A DNA stretch of 26,781 bases from a virus (IMGVR_UViG_3300025168_000548:1-26781); one strand, 5' to 3'. Numbered from the stretch's first letter, positions 7,696 through 13,652 are shown. The notes: generated by a model not told the origin, from the letters alone. Made by a program: numbers and translations.

Positions 7696-7866
7696 CTAAT
7701 TAGGCTTAGCGTTTTTCATTGCTCCACCGCCCTTACTATACTTTTTTCTTTTCTTAGGGAAACCTGCTTTCATGTTTGCATAAGCTTTATCAGATATAGT
7801 AGATTTCTTTTTAGAACGACTAGTTCCTTCTTTCTTTCTTTTGTTTATGTTTTCATATAATGACAT
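7696..7866 (-). CDS. Small basic protein, 56 residues
   Basis: A 56-residue protein starting MSLYENINKRKKEG, with about 40 percent Lys/Arg, a KKSTISDKAYANMKAGFP segment and a Gly-rich SKGGG near the end. The ATG at 7866 is preferred over an upstream possible start because AAGGAG lies before it and the previous gene ends 1 bp away. Proteins of the same form (SLY.NINKRKKAGTSRS...STIS..AYANMKAGFPKK) are common in cyanophages and pelagiphages as far as I recall. No function assigned; a packaging-associated role would fit the position. Confidence 0.72.
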   Translation of the reverse strand: MSLYENINKRKKEGTSRSKKKSTISDKAYANMKAGFPKKRKKYSKGGGAMKNAKPN

Positions 7867-7867
7867 T

Positions 7868-8140
7868 TTACCATTTCTCCTTATTAGCCCAGTAAGCTGC
7901 ACTCATCTTACCTTTGGCTATATTCTTTGCGTGTCTAGCTTTAAAAGACCTAGACCTTGCTGTATTAGTTTTATCCCCAGTTTTACCTTGCTGTCCAAAG
8001 CGTATAAGTTTTAAAGTGTGTCCTTCTTGAGCTAAAACCATATGTGATTTAGTCTTATGACTAGGAGTTCTCTTAGGCTTATTAACTCCTTTAAGACTAT
8101 GCTTTTTAATTAAAGCTGCTCTTCTATTTTCATGTGCCAT
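7868..8140 (-). CDS. Conserved small marine-phage protein, 90 residues
   Basis: A 90-residue basic protein with SHKTKSHMVLAQEGHTLKLI, then RFGQQGKTGDK and SFKARHAKNIAKGKMSAAYW at the end. This layout (an RFGQQG segment followed by KSFKARH and SA.YW..K.KW) recurs in many marine phages, usually next to terminase genes, and I do not know a function. It begins at the terS stop (TAATG), with GAGGAA in the terS end serving as its ribosome site. Very basic, so nucleic acid or capsid contact is plausible. Confidence 0.75.
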   Translation of the reverse strand: MAHENRRAALIKKHSLKGVNKPKRTPSHKTKSHMVLAQEGHTLKLIRFGQQGKTGDKTNTARSRSFKARHAKNIAKGKMSAAYWANKEKW

Positions 8141-8571
8141 TATTCTTCCTCATCTATATACTCAACTTCTTCAGCCTGTATATTTATTACTTCTTTCTCA
8201 GGCAGTATAAAAATACCACCACCAGTAGAATGAGTTACATCCAACTTATCACTTTTAGAAACTCCAACCCTGTCCAATATTGTTTGGGCAGCAGTCAGCT
8301 TATTGCTGACCTGTGGTATAGGATGATCACTATTCATGATATCAACTAACTTAAAAGCTGCAGCAGGGGCAGAACGAGCGAGTACGTCCGAGGCTAATTC
8401 GATCACTTGTTGTCTTAATGATTTTATAACTTGATGATAATTGCCTGAGTATCCTGCAAGCTCGGCTGCTTTCTTCGGATCACCACCCGTTTCAATTAGG
8501 TTATCCAAAAAAGACTGTTGCTTCTCTGTAAGAGCTTTTGATTTGTTTGTTGTTTGTGGAAGGTAACTCAT
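8140..8571 (-). CDS. terS: Terminase small subunit
   Basis: A 143-residue DNA-recognition subunit of the packaging enzyme. Residues 10-60 hold a helix-turn-helix type segment (ALTEKQQSFLDNLIETGG, PKKAAELAGYSG) typical of small terminases that begin with a TEKQ..F motif. The middle is helical, with RSAPAAAFKLVDIMN and a conserved KLTAAQTILDRVGV region that is oligomerisation-like. The tail is acidic. The ATG at 8571 is chosen over an upstream TTG at 8607 because the TTG is inside the -35 box. The ATG lies about 7 nt downstream of a perfect -10 box, so the transcript could be leaderless. It heads the packaging operon. Confidence 0.88.
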   Translation of the reverse strand: MSYLPQTTNKSKALTEKQQSFLDNLIETGGDPKKAAELAGYSGNYHQVIKSLRQQVIELASDVLARSAPAAAFKLVDIMNSDHPIPQVSNKLTAAQTILDRVGVSKSDKLDVTHSTGGGIFILPEKEVINIQAEEVEYIDEEE

Positions 8572-8578
8572 GTATCCT

Positions 8579-8607
8579 ATTATAGGTCTAGTATACGATA
8601 TTGTCAA
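8579..8607 (-). promoter_or_regulatory. Consensus sigma70 promoter for the leftward late arm
   Basis: On the minus strand TTGACA (8602-8607) and TATAAT (8579-8584) are separated by exactly 17 bp, which is the full consensus. The -10 box ends 7 nt before the terS ATG at 8571, so the first transcribed base should fall at or next to the ATG. It would be the main promoter for the packaging and structural operon. It is read from sequence, not measured. Confidence 0.75.
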
Positions 8608-8630
8608 GATATAAATAAATTAAAAAAGAC

Positions 8631-8659
8631 TTGACAAATTCAATAATTAACTGTACAAT
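8631..8659 (+). promoter_or_regulatory. Consensus sigma70 promoter for the rightward early arm
   Basis: TTGACA (8631-8636), a 17-bp spacer and TACAAT (8654-8659). Its -35 box lies only 23 bp from the leftward -35 box, so the two promoters are back to back. Transcription would start near 8666, leaving a 650-nt leader before the first gene at 9315. A TACCC/GGGTA inverted repeat (8667-8683) lies at the predicted start and may act as an operator. Confidence 0.7.
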
Positions 8660-8715
8660 GATATAGTACCCTGCAAAGGGGTATATAGTATATATGTTGT
8701 GAGGGCTTTCTAAAT

Positions 8716-9177
8716 CTTTCCTAGTGTACCGCCAAGGACCTTTCTAGTAAACATCCATTTCTTCTAAAAATGTATATGATTGCTATATATAGGGTAGGGG
8801 TACCCATGGGCATCCTGCCCCCTCATGCTGTATATATGTACAGTACTAAACAAAGCCCTACAAGACTAAGCAAGCTGTACGAAAATCATACAGCACCCTT
8901 TCTAGTTTAGCTGAGCCCCTTTCTAGTATCCAGAACTAAGCAAACCCTCCCAAGATTTAACGTGCCCCTTCCTAGTAAACAGTGCAGCCCGTTTAGTAAT
9001 GCCTCTTTATCTATAAGATTAACTAGACAGAGCCTTAACAATCTCTAACCAAAACAACAACTTTAAGCGTTATTAACTAAACAGGATTTATATCCTTTCC
9101 CTATATTCTGTTCATGCCTCTATGAGCTTCTATTTAGCTCCTAGGGGCTTTCTTTTGGGTGGTGCTTTCCTAGTAGG
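8716..9177 (+). repeat. Iteron-like family around CCTTTCTAGTA
   Basis: An 11-bp motif, roughly CCYTTYCTAGTA, occurs at about 8716 (TTTCCTAGTG), 8739 (CCTTTCTAGTAAAC), 8896 (CCCTTTCTAGTTTAG), 8916 (CCCCTTTCTAGTATC), 8965 (CCCCTTCCTAGTAAAC), 8988 (CCCGTTTAGTAA, weaker) and 9164 (GCTTTCCTAGTAGG). Several copies are interleaved with a second motif, ACTAARCAAR (about 8845, 8866, 8935). All copies have the same orientation. Direct repeats like these usually bind a replication or regulatory protein, or are leftover promoter units; which applies here is not known. Confidence 0.6.
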
Positions 9178-9314
9178 TGAAGACCGTTTTAAATATTTGT
9201 TGCAATCCTCTGCAATGAGCGTATCATTCGGAGTTATGTATATAAGACACGTTTATAAAAAAATCAAAAGGGCGTTAGCTATGTGCATGTTTTTTAATCA
9301 ATATAGGAAATAAT

Positions 9315-9647
9315 ATGAAATATATTAAATCAATAGACCTTCAATCAGAGGGGCAAGGTATCAGCTACCAAAGAGGACAGACAGCAAAAGATAAGTTCAA
9401 TAACTTGCATGTCTTCCAAGGGATCGGGAAAGATGGTCGTAACGTCTGGTTACTGGTTCGAGTTTATCAGCATGATTCAGACTCTTACAGATTCCAGAAT
9501 CTTAAGGCAGTCGTTAGAGAGCTTAGAGCAGCTAAGAGGCAACTAAGAAGGATCGTTAAACTTGAATCCAGTTTTGGAAGAGGGAAGTTTAACTTCGGTA
9601 AGGATGTCAGGCAGCAATACTACCTAGAAAATACTAAGGGGGCTTAA
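9315..9647 (+). CDS. Early protein of unknown function, 110 residues
   Basis: A 110-residue basic protein, first gene of the rightward arm. Its C-terminal half (residues 65-100) is a strongly basic helical stretch (VVRELRAAKRQLRRIVKLE) followed by a short aromatic-rich tail (QQYYLEN). The N-terminal half looks beta-type. No known domain is recognised. AATATAGGAAATAAT precedes the ATG, matching the leader pattern used by many genes here. First early genes of phages often target host functions, but nothing in the sequence shows that directly. Confidence 0.7.
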   Translation: MKYIKSIDLQSEGQGISYQRGQTAKDKFNNLHVFQGIGKDGRNVWLLVRVYQHDSDSYRFQNLKAVVRELRAAKRQLRRIVKLESSFGRGKFNFGKDVRQQYYLENTKGA

Positions 9648-9648
9648 G

Positions 9649-9927
9649 ATGATAAATTATCAAGATGATAAAATGACAGCTAAACAGTATGTCAATGCAG
9701 CCTTAGAAGGTCAGATTAGTATCTGGTTAGAACAACAGTCGGGATGGTTGGAGACTGATAATGATCTGATGGATGATGAGGCACTAAAAGAAGCTTTCTG
9801 GCTTACTTGGGTGAACATTAATGAGCTTAAAGATATGACATTAAGAGAGCGCAAGGAAGTTTTAAGAATTTATAATCAGCAGATTGTTAGATTATTAAAA
9901 GTAGTTGATCCAGATACTAGATACTGA
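9649..9927 (+). CDS. Early acidic protein of unknown function, 92 residues
   Basis: A 92-residue acidic helical protein starting 1 bp after the previous stop. An AGGGGG sequence lies ahead of its ATG. It has Trp-rich turns (SIWLEQQSGWLETD and EAFWLTWVN) and no known motif. It is the last gene before the first hammerhead ribozyme, which begins 33 bp later. Function unknown. Confidence 0.68.
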   Translation: MINYQDDKMTAKQYVNAALEGQISIWLEQQSGWLETDNDLMDDEALKEAFWLTWVNINELKDMTLRERKEVLRIYNQQIVRLLKVVDPDTRY

Positions 9928-9934
9928 TAATATC

Positions 9935-9961
9935 AATCCTAAGCATGATTTAAAACTGCTT
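9935..9961 (+). repeat. 27-nt shared sequence before hammerhead 1 (second copy at 11264-11290)
   Basis: AATCCTAAGCATGATTTAAA runs into CTGCTT here, and the copy at 11264-11290 matches at 24 of 27 positions. Both copies can form AAGCA/TGCTT hairpins, and both directly precede a hammerhead. The TGCTT arm shares two bases with hammerhead stem III, so the hairpin and full stem III compete. The shared sequence marks the two elements as duplicates. Confidence 0.75.
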
Positions 9962-10016
9962 CTGTATGTAGAATTAACTACACTGAAGAGCGTCCTAGCG
10001 GACATGCGAAACAGAA
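9960..10016 (+). ncRNA. Type III hammerhead ribozyme 1
   Basis: Stem III pairs TTCTGT (9960-9965) with ACAGAA (10011-10016). A9966 is the cleavage-site base after U9965. Stem I is TGTAG/CTACA (9967-9971 with 9978-9982) with a 6-nt loop. The core is CTGAAGA (9983-9989), which fits the CUGANGA rule, and GAA (10008-10010) precedes A10011 pairing U9965. Stem II (9990-10007) is GC, a 2-nt bulge, then four pairs with a TAGC loop. Stems I and II are closed and stem III is open, making it type III. Cleavage would fall between 9966 and 9967, 68 nt before the next start codon. All conserved core bases are present. Confidence 0.92.
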
Positions 10017-10034
10017 AATATAGGAATATATAAA

Positions 10035-10292
10035 ATGAATATAAATATAGATCGTCAACTAGGCGTAAGATTTGAATTAGAAAATGGCTCGTACATTTCA
10101 ATTCAGCAAAATAAAAATGTGTCTTGTGATTATAACGGGCTGACTTCTTGTGAAGTAGGTATTTTTTATAATGATGAATATGACACAGAGGACTGTATAT
10201 CGCATGTCACACCAGAAAATCTTGTAACTCTTTTAGAGTGTGCAATACAGGGCAAAGATATACCAGAAGATTTATTAACAAATAAAATATAG
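10035..10292 (+). CDS. Acidic protein of unknown function, 85 residues
   Basis: An 85-residue acidic protein that is mainly beta in character (LGVRFELENGSYISIQQN) with two cysteines in its middle (SCDYNGLTSCEVGIFY) and a helical end. It is the first gene of the cassette lying between the two hammerheads, with TATAGGAATATATAAA as its leader. No family is recognised. It may be co-expressed with the following 94-residue gene and the GP88-like gene. Confidence 0.65.
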   Translation: MNINIDRQLGVRFELENGSYISIQQNKNVSCDYNGLTSCEVGIFYNDEYDTEDCISHVTPENLVTLLECAIQGKDIPEDLLTNKI

Positions 10293-10300
10293 GAATAAAA

Positions 10301-10585
10301 ATGATTAGAATTTTAGAAAAAGCAACTTTTAAGCTTGAGAAAGTTTTATTAGTAGATTTATTAGATGATTATAAATGCAATGATAAAACAGAATATGAGG
10401 AAATTTGGAGAGGAGGCTATGCTATATATACTCATTCTGAATTTGAAGGATGGACTAAGCAGGAATATATAAAATATAAGGGCTTAGTGGATGATCCTAA
10501 AGGATGGGGCAATATTTACGATAGTGTTGCACTACCTAGATTCAAGGATTATTGTCTAGCTATGTTAAGTGAAATGGAGGAATAA
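10301..10585 (+). CDS. Acidic protein of unknown function, 94 residues
   Basis: A 94-residue acidic protein, rich in Tyr, Trp and Asp (GYAIYTHSEFEGWTKQEYIK), with no recognised domain. TATAGGAATAAAA precedes it, and it ends 2 bp before the GP88-like gene, with GAGGAA at its end serving that gene. Second gene of the hammerhead-flanked cassette. Soluble, no membrane span. Function unknown. Confidence 0.65.
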   Translation: MIRILEKATFKLEKVLLVDLLDDYKCNDKTEYEEIWRGGYAIYTHSEFEGWTKQEYIKYKGLVDDPKGWGNIYDSVALPRFKDYCLAMLSEMEE

Positions 10586-10587
10586 AA

Positions 10588-11247
10588 ATGATTAAATTAA
10601 GTAAAGCGAGCAAGATGCCCTGTAGATCGTGGAGTCTTCAAGCTATAGATACTTGCCCTGCTTCGGTTGGTGATGATGGTGAGCTAGTCGATGCGTGCAA
10701 AGGATGCTATGCAACTACGGGAAACTACAACTTTCCTAATGTGAAAGCACCTAGAATACACAACAAGGAAGATTGGCAGCGTGAAGACTGGGTTGCTGAC
10801 ATGATAGCAGAGCTAGACAATGACAGGTATTTTAGATGGTTTGATAGTGGTGACGTATACCATATTAAACTAGCTGAAAAGATTCTGGAAGTTTGTAAAG
10901 CTACACCGTGGACTAAGCACTGGCTACCAACAAGGATGCATAAGTTCAAGAAGTTTAGAAAAGTTATTGATGAACTAAACAAGCTTGATAATGTTGTTGT
11001 GAGATTGTCTAGTGATGGTGTAAACGGTGAGATTATAGAGGGTGTGAATACATCAACTATAATTCCTTATGATGATACACCTACAGTTGCGGAGATTTGC
11101 AAGGCATACTTAAACGATGGTAAATGCGGAACGTGCCGGAAATGTTGGACTAAAGATGTGCCTGTCATTGCTTATGTGGCGCATGGTCAGAGGATGAAAA
11201 AAGTATTAAGAGAAAATAATTTAATTAATACTTTACAAGTGGCTTAA
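10588..11247 (+). CDS. GP88-like cysteine-motif protein
   Basis: A 219-residue protein with cysteines at 12, 23, 37 and 40 near the N-terminus (DTCPASVG and CKGCYATTG) and a second cluster C180, C183, C186 (CGTCRKCW). The CPAS...CKGCYA start followed by an RWFDSGD segment matches the GP88 family of phage proteins (named after mycobacteriophage gene 88), for which no biochemical role is established to my knowledge. The cysteine clusters suggest a metal or Fe-S centre. It is the last gene between the two hammerheads, ending 16 bp before the second repeated element. The start with GAGGAATAAAA is strong. Confidence 0.7.
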   Translation: MIKLSKASKMPCRSWSLQAIDTCPASVGDDGELVDACKGCYATTGNYNFPNVKAPRIHNKEDWQREDWVADMIAELDNDRYFRWFDSGDVYHIKLAEKILEVCKATPWTKHWLPTRMHKFKKFRKVIDELNKLDNVVVRLSSDGVNGEIIEGVNTSTIIPYDDTPTVAEICKAYLNDGKCGTCRKCWTKDVPVIAYVAHGQRMKKVLRENNLINTLQVA

Positions 11248-11263
11248 AATAATATTAAATAGG

Positions 11264-11290
11264 AATCCTAAGCAAGAGTTTAAACTGCTT
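11264..11290 (+). repeat. 27-nt shared sequence before hammerhead 2
   Basis: Second copy of the sequence at 9935-9961, with 24 of 27 bases identical. It again forms AAGCA/TGCTT and runs straight into stem III of the hammerhead. Together the two copies act as direct repeats 1.33 kb apart that bracket the cassette of three genes. Confidence 0.75.
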
Positions 11291-11340
11291 ACTGTCGTTA
11301 GATGTGTGTCTAACCTGATGAAGCGAAAGCAGAAACAGTA
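11290..11340 (+). ncRNA. Type III hammerhead ribozyme 2
   Basis: Stem III pairs TACTGT (11290-11295) with ACAGTA (11335-11340). The cleavage-site triplet is GTC, with C11296 as the cleaved base. Stem I is GTTAGA/TCTAAC (11297-11302 with 11309-11314) with a TGTGTG loop. The core is CTGATGA (11315-11321), and GAA (11332-11334) precedes A11335. Stem II is minimal: two G-C pairs capped by GAAA, with an A-A pair at the position that is normally G-C (11322 and 11331). That mismatch could weaken activity. Cleavage would be between 11296 and 11297, 70 nt before the next start codon. Confidence 0.85.
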
Positions 11341-11366
11341 TTTAAAATAATATAGGAAAAATAAAA

Positions 11367-11651
11367 ATGAAAATAAATAAAGATAAAATAATAGAAAATA
11401 AATTGAGTATGTTCCCTGAGCATTTATTTGAAAAATGGGAAGATGGAATAGAAACTTATAACATAACTGTTAAATGTAATACTTATTACGATAGAGAAAA
11501 AGTGTTAAATATGATAGATTATGGAACTTTAACTTGTGGTGATACTTTACGCGCTCAAGGAATTATACAATATCATGATAACTCTACTGTCTTTTTTAAT
11601 GAGGATTACACAAATGGTCCGCGTTTTAGTAATGAACTTAGATATTTATAG
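11367..11651 (+). CDS. Acidic protein of unknown function, 94 residues
   Basis: A 94-residue protein with a helical N-terminus (NKDKIIENKLSMFPEHLFEKW) and a mixed C-terminus with Cys-Tyr-Asp patches. The first gene after the second hammerhead. TATAGGAAAAATAAAA precedes its ATG, nearly identical to other leaders in the window. No known motif. Function unknown. Confidence 0.65.
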   Translation: MKINKDKIIENKLSMFPEHLFEKWEDGIETYNITVKCNTYYDREKVLNMIDYGTLTCGDTLRAQGIIQYHDNSTVFFNEDYTNGPRFSNELRYL

Positions 11652-11663
11652 GAGAAAATAAAA

Positions 11664-11855
11664 ATGGAAATAAATGTATACTATAAAAATGTGTACGGTA
11701 CGGACTACTGTTATCCTGCTTGCGATGATGCAAATATTTTTGCATGTATTGCAAAACAGAAAACATTACCGGACTACACACTAGAAAGAATACAAAAACT
11801 AGGTTATAAAATTAATGTTATTTTAGACCCGAAAATAGGTAAAAATTATGAATGA
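11664..11855 (+). CDS. Small protein of unknown function, 63 residues
   Basis: A 63-residue protein beginning MEINVYYKNVYGTDYCYPAC, with a central helix and a C-terminal strand. Its leader is TATAGGAGAAAATAAAA. The last 8 bp overlap the start of the next coiled-coil gene. The N-terminal pattern with two nearby cysteines is not assigned to any family. Probably soluble. Confidence 0.6.
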   Translation: MEINVYYKNVYGTDYCYPACDDANIFACIAKQKTLPDYTLERIQKLGYKINVILDPKIGKNYE

Positions 11856-11961
11856 ACTTGAAAGACTACAACAAGAAAATAAAAGATATGAGAAAGTTAT
11901 TAGACTTTTAAATGAGGAAATTATAAGATTAAAAAAGGAGGTGCTAAATAAAATTAAATAA
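11848..11961 (+). CDS. 37-residue leucine-zipper-like peptide
   Basis: A 37-codon ORF beginning MNELERLQQENKRYEKVIRL, with leucines and isoleucines spaced about seven residues apart and many Glu/Lys pairs, giving an almost pure coiled-coil helix. It overlaps the previous gene by 8 bp, and ATAGGT lies ahead. It is likely a translated small dimerisation peptide. Function unknown; shortness makes the call moderate. Confidence 0.6.
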   Translation: MNELERLQQENKRYEKVIRLLNEEIIRLKKEVLNKIK

Positions 11962-11966
11962 AAAGC

Positions 11967-11996
11967 TTGACATTTAAAATTAGATATGTTTAAAAT
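11967..11996 (+). promoter_or_regulatory. Rightward promoter before the acidic small-gene block
   Basis: TTGACA (11967-11972), then TAAAAT (11991-11996) at 18 bp, or TTAAAA at 17 bp. The sequence ATATGT precedes the -10, as at the other rightward promoters here. It would drive the genes from 12028 onward. The -10 match is only moderate. Confidence 0.5.
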
Positions 11997-12027
11997 AGCA
12001 CACTTAAAATAATATAGGAGAAAAATT

Positions 12028-12156
12028 ATGAGTGAAAGAAACGAAAGGGATTTATTTGAAGACTTCGATAATATAATTTTCGAAGACGATGAGATAAATT
12101 GGAAGGAGTTGATAGAAGATATTGACAATGATATAAAACAAAACAAGGAGAAATAA
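12028..12156 (+). CDS. 42-residue acidic peptide
   Basis: A 42-codon ORF (MSERNERDLFEDFDNIIFED then DEINWKELIEDIDND), with more than a third Asp/Glu. AATATAGGAGAAAAATT precedes the ATG, the strong leader type used in this arm. It ends 2 bp before the next gene, and its end contains AAGGAG as the next ribosome site. Small acidic early proteins can mimic DNA or bind basic host proteins, but that is only a speculation here. Confidence 0.65.
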   Translation: MSERNERDLFEDFDNIIFEDDEINWKELIEDIDNDIKQNKEK

Positions 12157-12158
12157 AT

Positions 12159-12425
12159 ATGAGTAATACTATAGAAGATTTAATAAGAGATTTAATTAAT
12201 GATGCTCTTGATGAATTTAAAGATGATGAACTGGAAGGGGTAAGAGGGGAAGCTTATGACAATACAAATGATGTAGATCATCGAGTTGATACTGTAGACT
12301 ACCGAGTTGATAATGCAGATAGTGAGATTCGTGATTTAAAAAGTGAGGTTAGAGAATTAGAACATAAATTAGATGAACTAACAAATAAATTAGATGCTAT
12401 AGATTTTAAATGGGAGGGAGCATAA
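12159..12425 (+). CDS. Acidic heptad-repeat coiled-coil protein, 88 residues
   Basis: An 88-residue, strongly acidic protein. Residues about 37-83 form consecutive seven-residue units (VDHRVDT, VDYRVDN, ADSEIRD, LKSEVRE, LEHKLDE, LTNKLDA), a near-perfect heptad ladder and so almost surely a coiled-coil oligomer. The N-terminus is an acidic helix (IEDLIRDLINDALDEFK). Its stop TAA shares a base with the next ATG (TAATG). No enzymatic motif. A structural or regulatory oligomer is likely. Confidence 0.7.
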   Translation: MSNTIEDLIRDLINDALDEFKDDELEGVRGEAYDNTNDVDHRVDTVDYRVDNADSEIRDLKSEVRELEHKLDELTNKLDAIDFKWEGA

Positions 12426-12709
12426 TGAGCTATGATCCAACAATGGAACCAACAGTACTAGATAATATAAGACTTATAATAGGAGATATTATAATTAATA
12501 TGGATGTCAAAGTATCAGGTAGGTTGGAATTAGAATTGTCTGAGTACGTTGATATGGTTGTTACTAATGGTGACAGACCCAACAACGTACCAACAAGAGG
12601 GCAGGTTTTGTTTCTAATGGTAGAAAGACTATTACAAATAGGAGTTTTTACAACGGATACAGACCTGATAGAGATGAATAAATATTATAATAATATAGGA
12701 GAAAAATAA
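12425..12709 (+). CDS. Protein of unknown function, 94 residues
   Basis: A 94-residue helical protein starting MSYDPTMEPTVLDNIRLIIG. The start at 12425 is chosen over an in-frame ATG at 12410 because GGGAGG lies a few bases ahead and it couples with the previous stop. The centre has ELSEYVDMVVTNGDRPNNVP. No family recognised. Confidence 0.62.
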   Translation: MSYDPTMEPTVLDNIRLIIGDIIINMDVKVSGRLELELSEYVDMVVTNGDRPNNVPTRGQVLFLMVERLLQIGVFTTDTDLIEMNKYYNNIGEK

Positions 12710-12710
12710 A

Positions 12711-13652
12711 ATGAATAATATTACAAGCTTAAATAATAAATTTGCTGTGTTAAATTACCTAGGTGATTATGGTGAGGCAGGATTTAATGTCTATACTAAA
12801 CCACTTAAATATGCTAGTGAGCCTGATGGAATCTTCATGACTGTACCAAATAAAAAGGTATTAGTTAGAGATGATAATCATGAATCAGTTGGTGTAGTGG
12901 GTAACAAGTATGAAGTAGCACAACATCCTGATGCATTTAGAACTGTAGAAAGAATCATTGCTAACTCTGATCTTGATGTAACCGGAGTGACTAGAGATAT
13001 ACAAGTAAGTCATGATGGAGCAAGGGCGTATGCAGTTTATACTTTACCTGCTCATTCAACGGGTGAAGGTAAAGAAGAGACAGCATTACAAATCTCAACT
13101 AGGAATAGTTTTGATGGATCATGGTGCTTTCATGTAGAAGTAGGTGCAGTGAGAATGATATGCTTAAATGGTCAAGTGTTCCTTGATAGTTTTGCAATGT
13201 TTAAAGCAAGGCATACTGCAGGCTTGAACATGGATCATGCTGCTAGGAAATTGTCAAAGGCTATTGATGTATATCAGAATGAATCTGAGAAATGGAAAGT
13301 ATGGCAGAACACTTCTGTTACAGACAATGAGGCATTTAAAACCTTTGCAGATGTAGCAAGCTGTAAGTTTATAACTAAAGTTAAAGCCATGTCTAGCAGT
13401 GTAGATAGTTTGTTGTTAGAGCCCGAAGTTTATAGGAATAAAACGCTTATGAATCTTTGGACACAGTACACAAGTGAAGAAAGAAAGTCACTAGGTAGTA
13501 CTGCATGGGCTATGTATAACACTATGACACACTGGGCTACACATGCTGAGGCAACTAAGTCTACTGCACAGAAAAACATTGCAGCAATACAAGTTGCAAG
13601 GCAGGATAAAATTAGACAGGCTGCTAAGAATAGTATACTATTAGCTGCGTAG
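12711..13652 (+). CDS. DUF932 family protein
   Basis: A 313-residue protein of the DUF932 (phage/plasmid-like) family. Family hallmarks visible are the N-terminal PNKKVLVRDDNHESVGVVG (about 45-65), a central segment with EETALQISTRNSFDGSWCF and VGAVRMICLNGQVF (about 125-160), and a FKARHTAG segment with RK later. Members are common in phages and plasmids, and their biochemistry is not established to my knowledge. It follows the previous gene by 1 bp, and a leader TATAGGAGAAAAATAAA precedes the ATG. It ends an early block: a hairpin and a new promoter follow. Confidence 0.82.
   Translation: MNNITSLNNKFAVLNYLGDYGEAGFNVYTKPLKYASEPDGIFMTVPNKKVLVRDDNHESVGVVGNKYEVAQHPDAFRTVERIIANSDLDVTGVTRDIQVSHDGARAYAVYTLPAHSTGEGKEETALQISTRNSFDGSWCFHVEVGAVRMICLNGQVFLDSFAMFKARHTAGLNMDHAARKLSKAIDVYQNESEKWKVWQNTSVTDNEAFKTFADVASCKFITKVKAMSSSVDSLLLEPEVYRNKTLMNLWTQYTSEERKSLGSTAWAMYNTMTHWATHAEATKSTAQKNIAAIQVARQDKIRQAAKNSILLAA

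Larger units (their letters stand above)
8572..9314. other. Non-coding divergent control region, probable origin or operator
   Basis: About 740 bp without a convincing gene separate the two arms. It holds two back-to-back promoters, a long rightward leader, several inverted repeats (CTGTA/TACAG at about 8828-8843, GCTGTA/TACAGC at about 8874-8894, GGGCA/TGCCC at about 8808-8820, AGGAT/ATCCT at about 9083-9096) and the repeat family listed separately. Around 8781-8838 and 8680-8698 the sequence is rich in TATA runs. It could hold the replication origin and early-gene operators. No tRNA or clear Rho-independent terminator is visible. Confidence 0.6.

Noticed and set aside
8572-8607. TTG at 8607 as the terS start
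   Set aside because: It lies in the -35 box of the promoter, so it would not be transcribed. ATG at 8571 is better.
8807-8820. GGGCA/TGCCC hairpin as a terminator
   Set aside because: The stem is short and not followed by a T-run. It could be a protein site instead.
9122-9313. 63-residue rightward ORF just before the first early gene
   Set aside because: No ribosome site, it crosses a copy of the CTAGTA repeat, and its residues look random. It may be chance in the control region.
8660-9314. tRNA genes or a CRISPR array in the control region
   Set aside because: No cloverleaf or regularly spaced repeats with unique spacers are seen. The repeats have irregular spacing.
11823-12146. 107-residue hydrophobic leftward ORF
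   Set aside because: It is antisense to well-supported genes, and its Ser/Phe/Ile bias is what AT-rich antisense DNA gives.
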